Shown here: piece after piece, positions 6,714-7,232 of the stretch
How positions within the stretch are numbered: the stretch's first letter is position 1
How the letters are laid out: every line of letters starts with the position of its first letter
Origin: Dehalococcoidia bacterium
GTDB lineage: Bacteria; Chloroflexota; Dehalococcoidia; Dehalococcoidales; RBG-16-60-22
Assembly (NCBI GenBank): GCA_013202615.1
Contig: JABMRL010000082.1
Location: 1-7,232, forward strand
Length of the DNA stretch: 7,232 nucleotides
Direction of reading: 5' to 3'
Notes under the pieces: generated by a model
Told to the model about the DNA's origin: nothing
What the model saw: the letters and a program-made list of their open reading frames with translations, nothing else
Database searches by the model: none
Translations under genes and position numbers: made by a program

Positions 6714-6743
6714 TAGCGTCGTACATCACACTAACGTGCGCTA
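6714..6743. terminator. Imperfect inverted repeat over the ftsK stop codon
   Basis: TAGCG (6714-6718) pairs with CGCTA (6739-6743), and CGT (6720-6722) with ACG (6734-6736), around an 11-base loop. The stem includes the ftsK stop codon. On the minus strand it is followed by a T-containing but not T-run sequence. It may help end the convergent toxin and ftsK transcripts, but it is weak. Nothing else is evident in 6636-6740. Confidence 0.25.
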
Positions 6744-7232
6744 ACCAGCCCCCGCCTCCTCTTCCCCAATATCTCCCCCACCAACGTCTCCCCCCATCTC
6801 CTCCTCAATCTGCTCCATGATGCGGGCGGCCCTGGGGTAGCCGATGTGCAGTTTCCGCTGCAGGTAAGATGTCGAAATGTGGTCGTGCTCCTCCGCCAGC
6901 TCGCGGGCGGCGTCCATAAGCGGGTCTTCCTGCTGACCGCTGCGGGCGGTTATCGACGCCGGTGGCACCAGTTGCTCAATCTTTATCGGCTCCGCCTGCT
7001 GCTCCTTCTGGCTGTTCCAGAAGTAGACCAGCCGCTCCACCTCGGGGTCAGAGACAAAGCAGCCCTGAAGCCGCTTCGGCTTGCCCGCTTCCGTGGGCAT
7101 GTAAAGCATGTCTCCCCTGCCCAGCAGCTTCTCCGCCCCGGCACCGTCAAGGATGGTGCGCGAGTCCACCTGAGAGGTAACGGCAAAGCTGATGCGCGTC
7201 GGGAAGTTGGCCTTGATTAACCCGGTAACCAC
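6741..7232 (-). CDS. ftsK: DNA translocase FtsK/SpoIIIE, C-terminal part (5' end outside window)
   Basis: The last 163 residues of an FtsK-type hexameric ATPase that pumps chromosomal DNA through the division septum. The frame is open to the right edge, so the real start lies outside; the edge GTG is an internal Val. The fragment begins in the RecA-like motor core with VTGLIKANFPTRISFAV, then SQVDSRTILD (20-29) and GAEKLLGRGDMLYMP (32-46), which are hallmarks of the family. Residues about 113-144 (ISTSYLQRKLHIGYPRAARI) form the winged-helix gamma domain that reads polar guide sequences. The usual GIVGP-like end of that domain is replaced by a Gly/Glu/Asp-rich tail (146-163). It is transcribed toward the toxin gene. 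Confidence 0.95.
   Translation of the reverse strand: MVTGLIKANFPTRISFAVTSQVDSRTILDGAGAEKLLGRGDMLYMPTEAGKPKRLQGCFVSDPEVERLVYFWNSQKEQQAEPIKIEQLVPPASITARSGQQEDPLMDAARELAEEHDHISTSYLQRKLHIGYPRAARIMEQIEEEMGGDVGGGDIGEEEAGAG

Noticed and set aside
6706..6734. TTGACA at 6706-6711 as a plus-strand promoter
   Set aside because: At 17 bases spacing the -10 would be CACTAA, a poor match, and only the convergent ftsK end lies downstream.

Overview
The window looks like a chromosomal piece of a moderately GC-rich bacterium. The style of the UvrB and FtsK proteins suggests Chloroflexota, perhaps Dehalococcoidia, but this is an impression from protein sequence and not a database result. UGA normally acts as a stop here, since the large lipoprotein gene ends in TGA. 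One other in-frame TGA, inside a redox-protein gene, appears to encode selenocysteine.

Layout from left to right. (1) A strong intrinsic terminator at 19-52 closes a gene that lies before the window. (2) At 111-2810 is a large secreted lipoprotein with a Pro/Ala linker, a Vps62-like module, an Ig-like middle with a calcium-binding-type loop, and a C-terminal glycosidase-like barrel. (3) At 2811-3283 is an intergenic region with small hairpins and a possible short minus-strand gene that has a perfect ribosome binding site. (4) uvrB lies at 3284-5272. (5) Only 26 bases after uvrB is a C_GCAxxG_C_C-family redox protein at 5299-5799. It is interrupted by TGA at 5377-5379, and a SECIS-like hairpin follows immediately. 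(6) A short, very basic ORF lies at 5821-5970. (7) A type II toxin-antitoxin pair lies at 6046-6635, behind a perfect TTGACA-N17-TATAAT promoter and a perfect palindrome. (8) The 3' end of ftsK lies on the minus strand and runs off the right edge.

uvrB, the selenoprotein and the small basic ORF are closely spaced on the same strand and probably share a transcript. The toxin-antitoxin pair has its own promoter and operator and converges on ftsK. A recurring theme is that the lipoprotein, uvrB and antitoxin genes each have a perfect TATAAT only 5-9 bases before the start codon and no Shine-Dalgarno sequence. This implies leaderless or nearly leaderless mRNAs. The internal selenoprotein gene, by contrast, carries a purine-rich ribosome binding site.

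The most interesting item is the selenoprotein. A standard gene caller would stop at the TGA or start after it, and so lose the U-x-x-C active-site motif.
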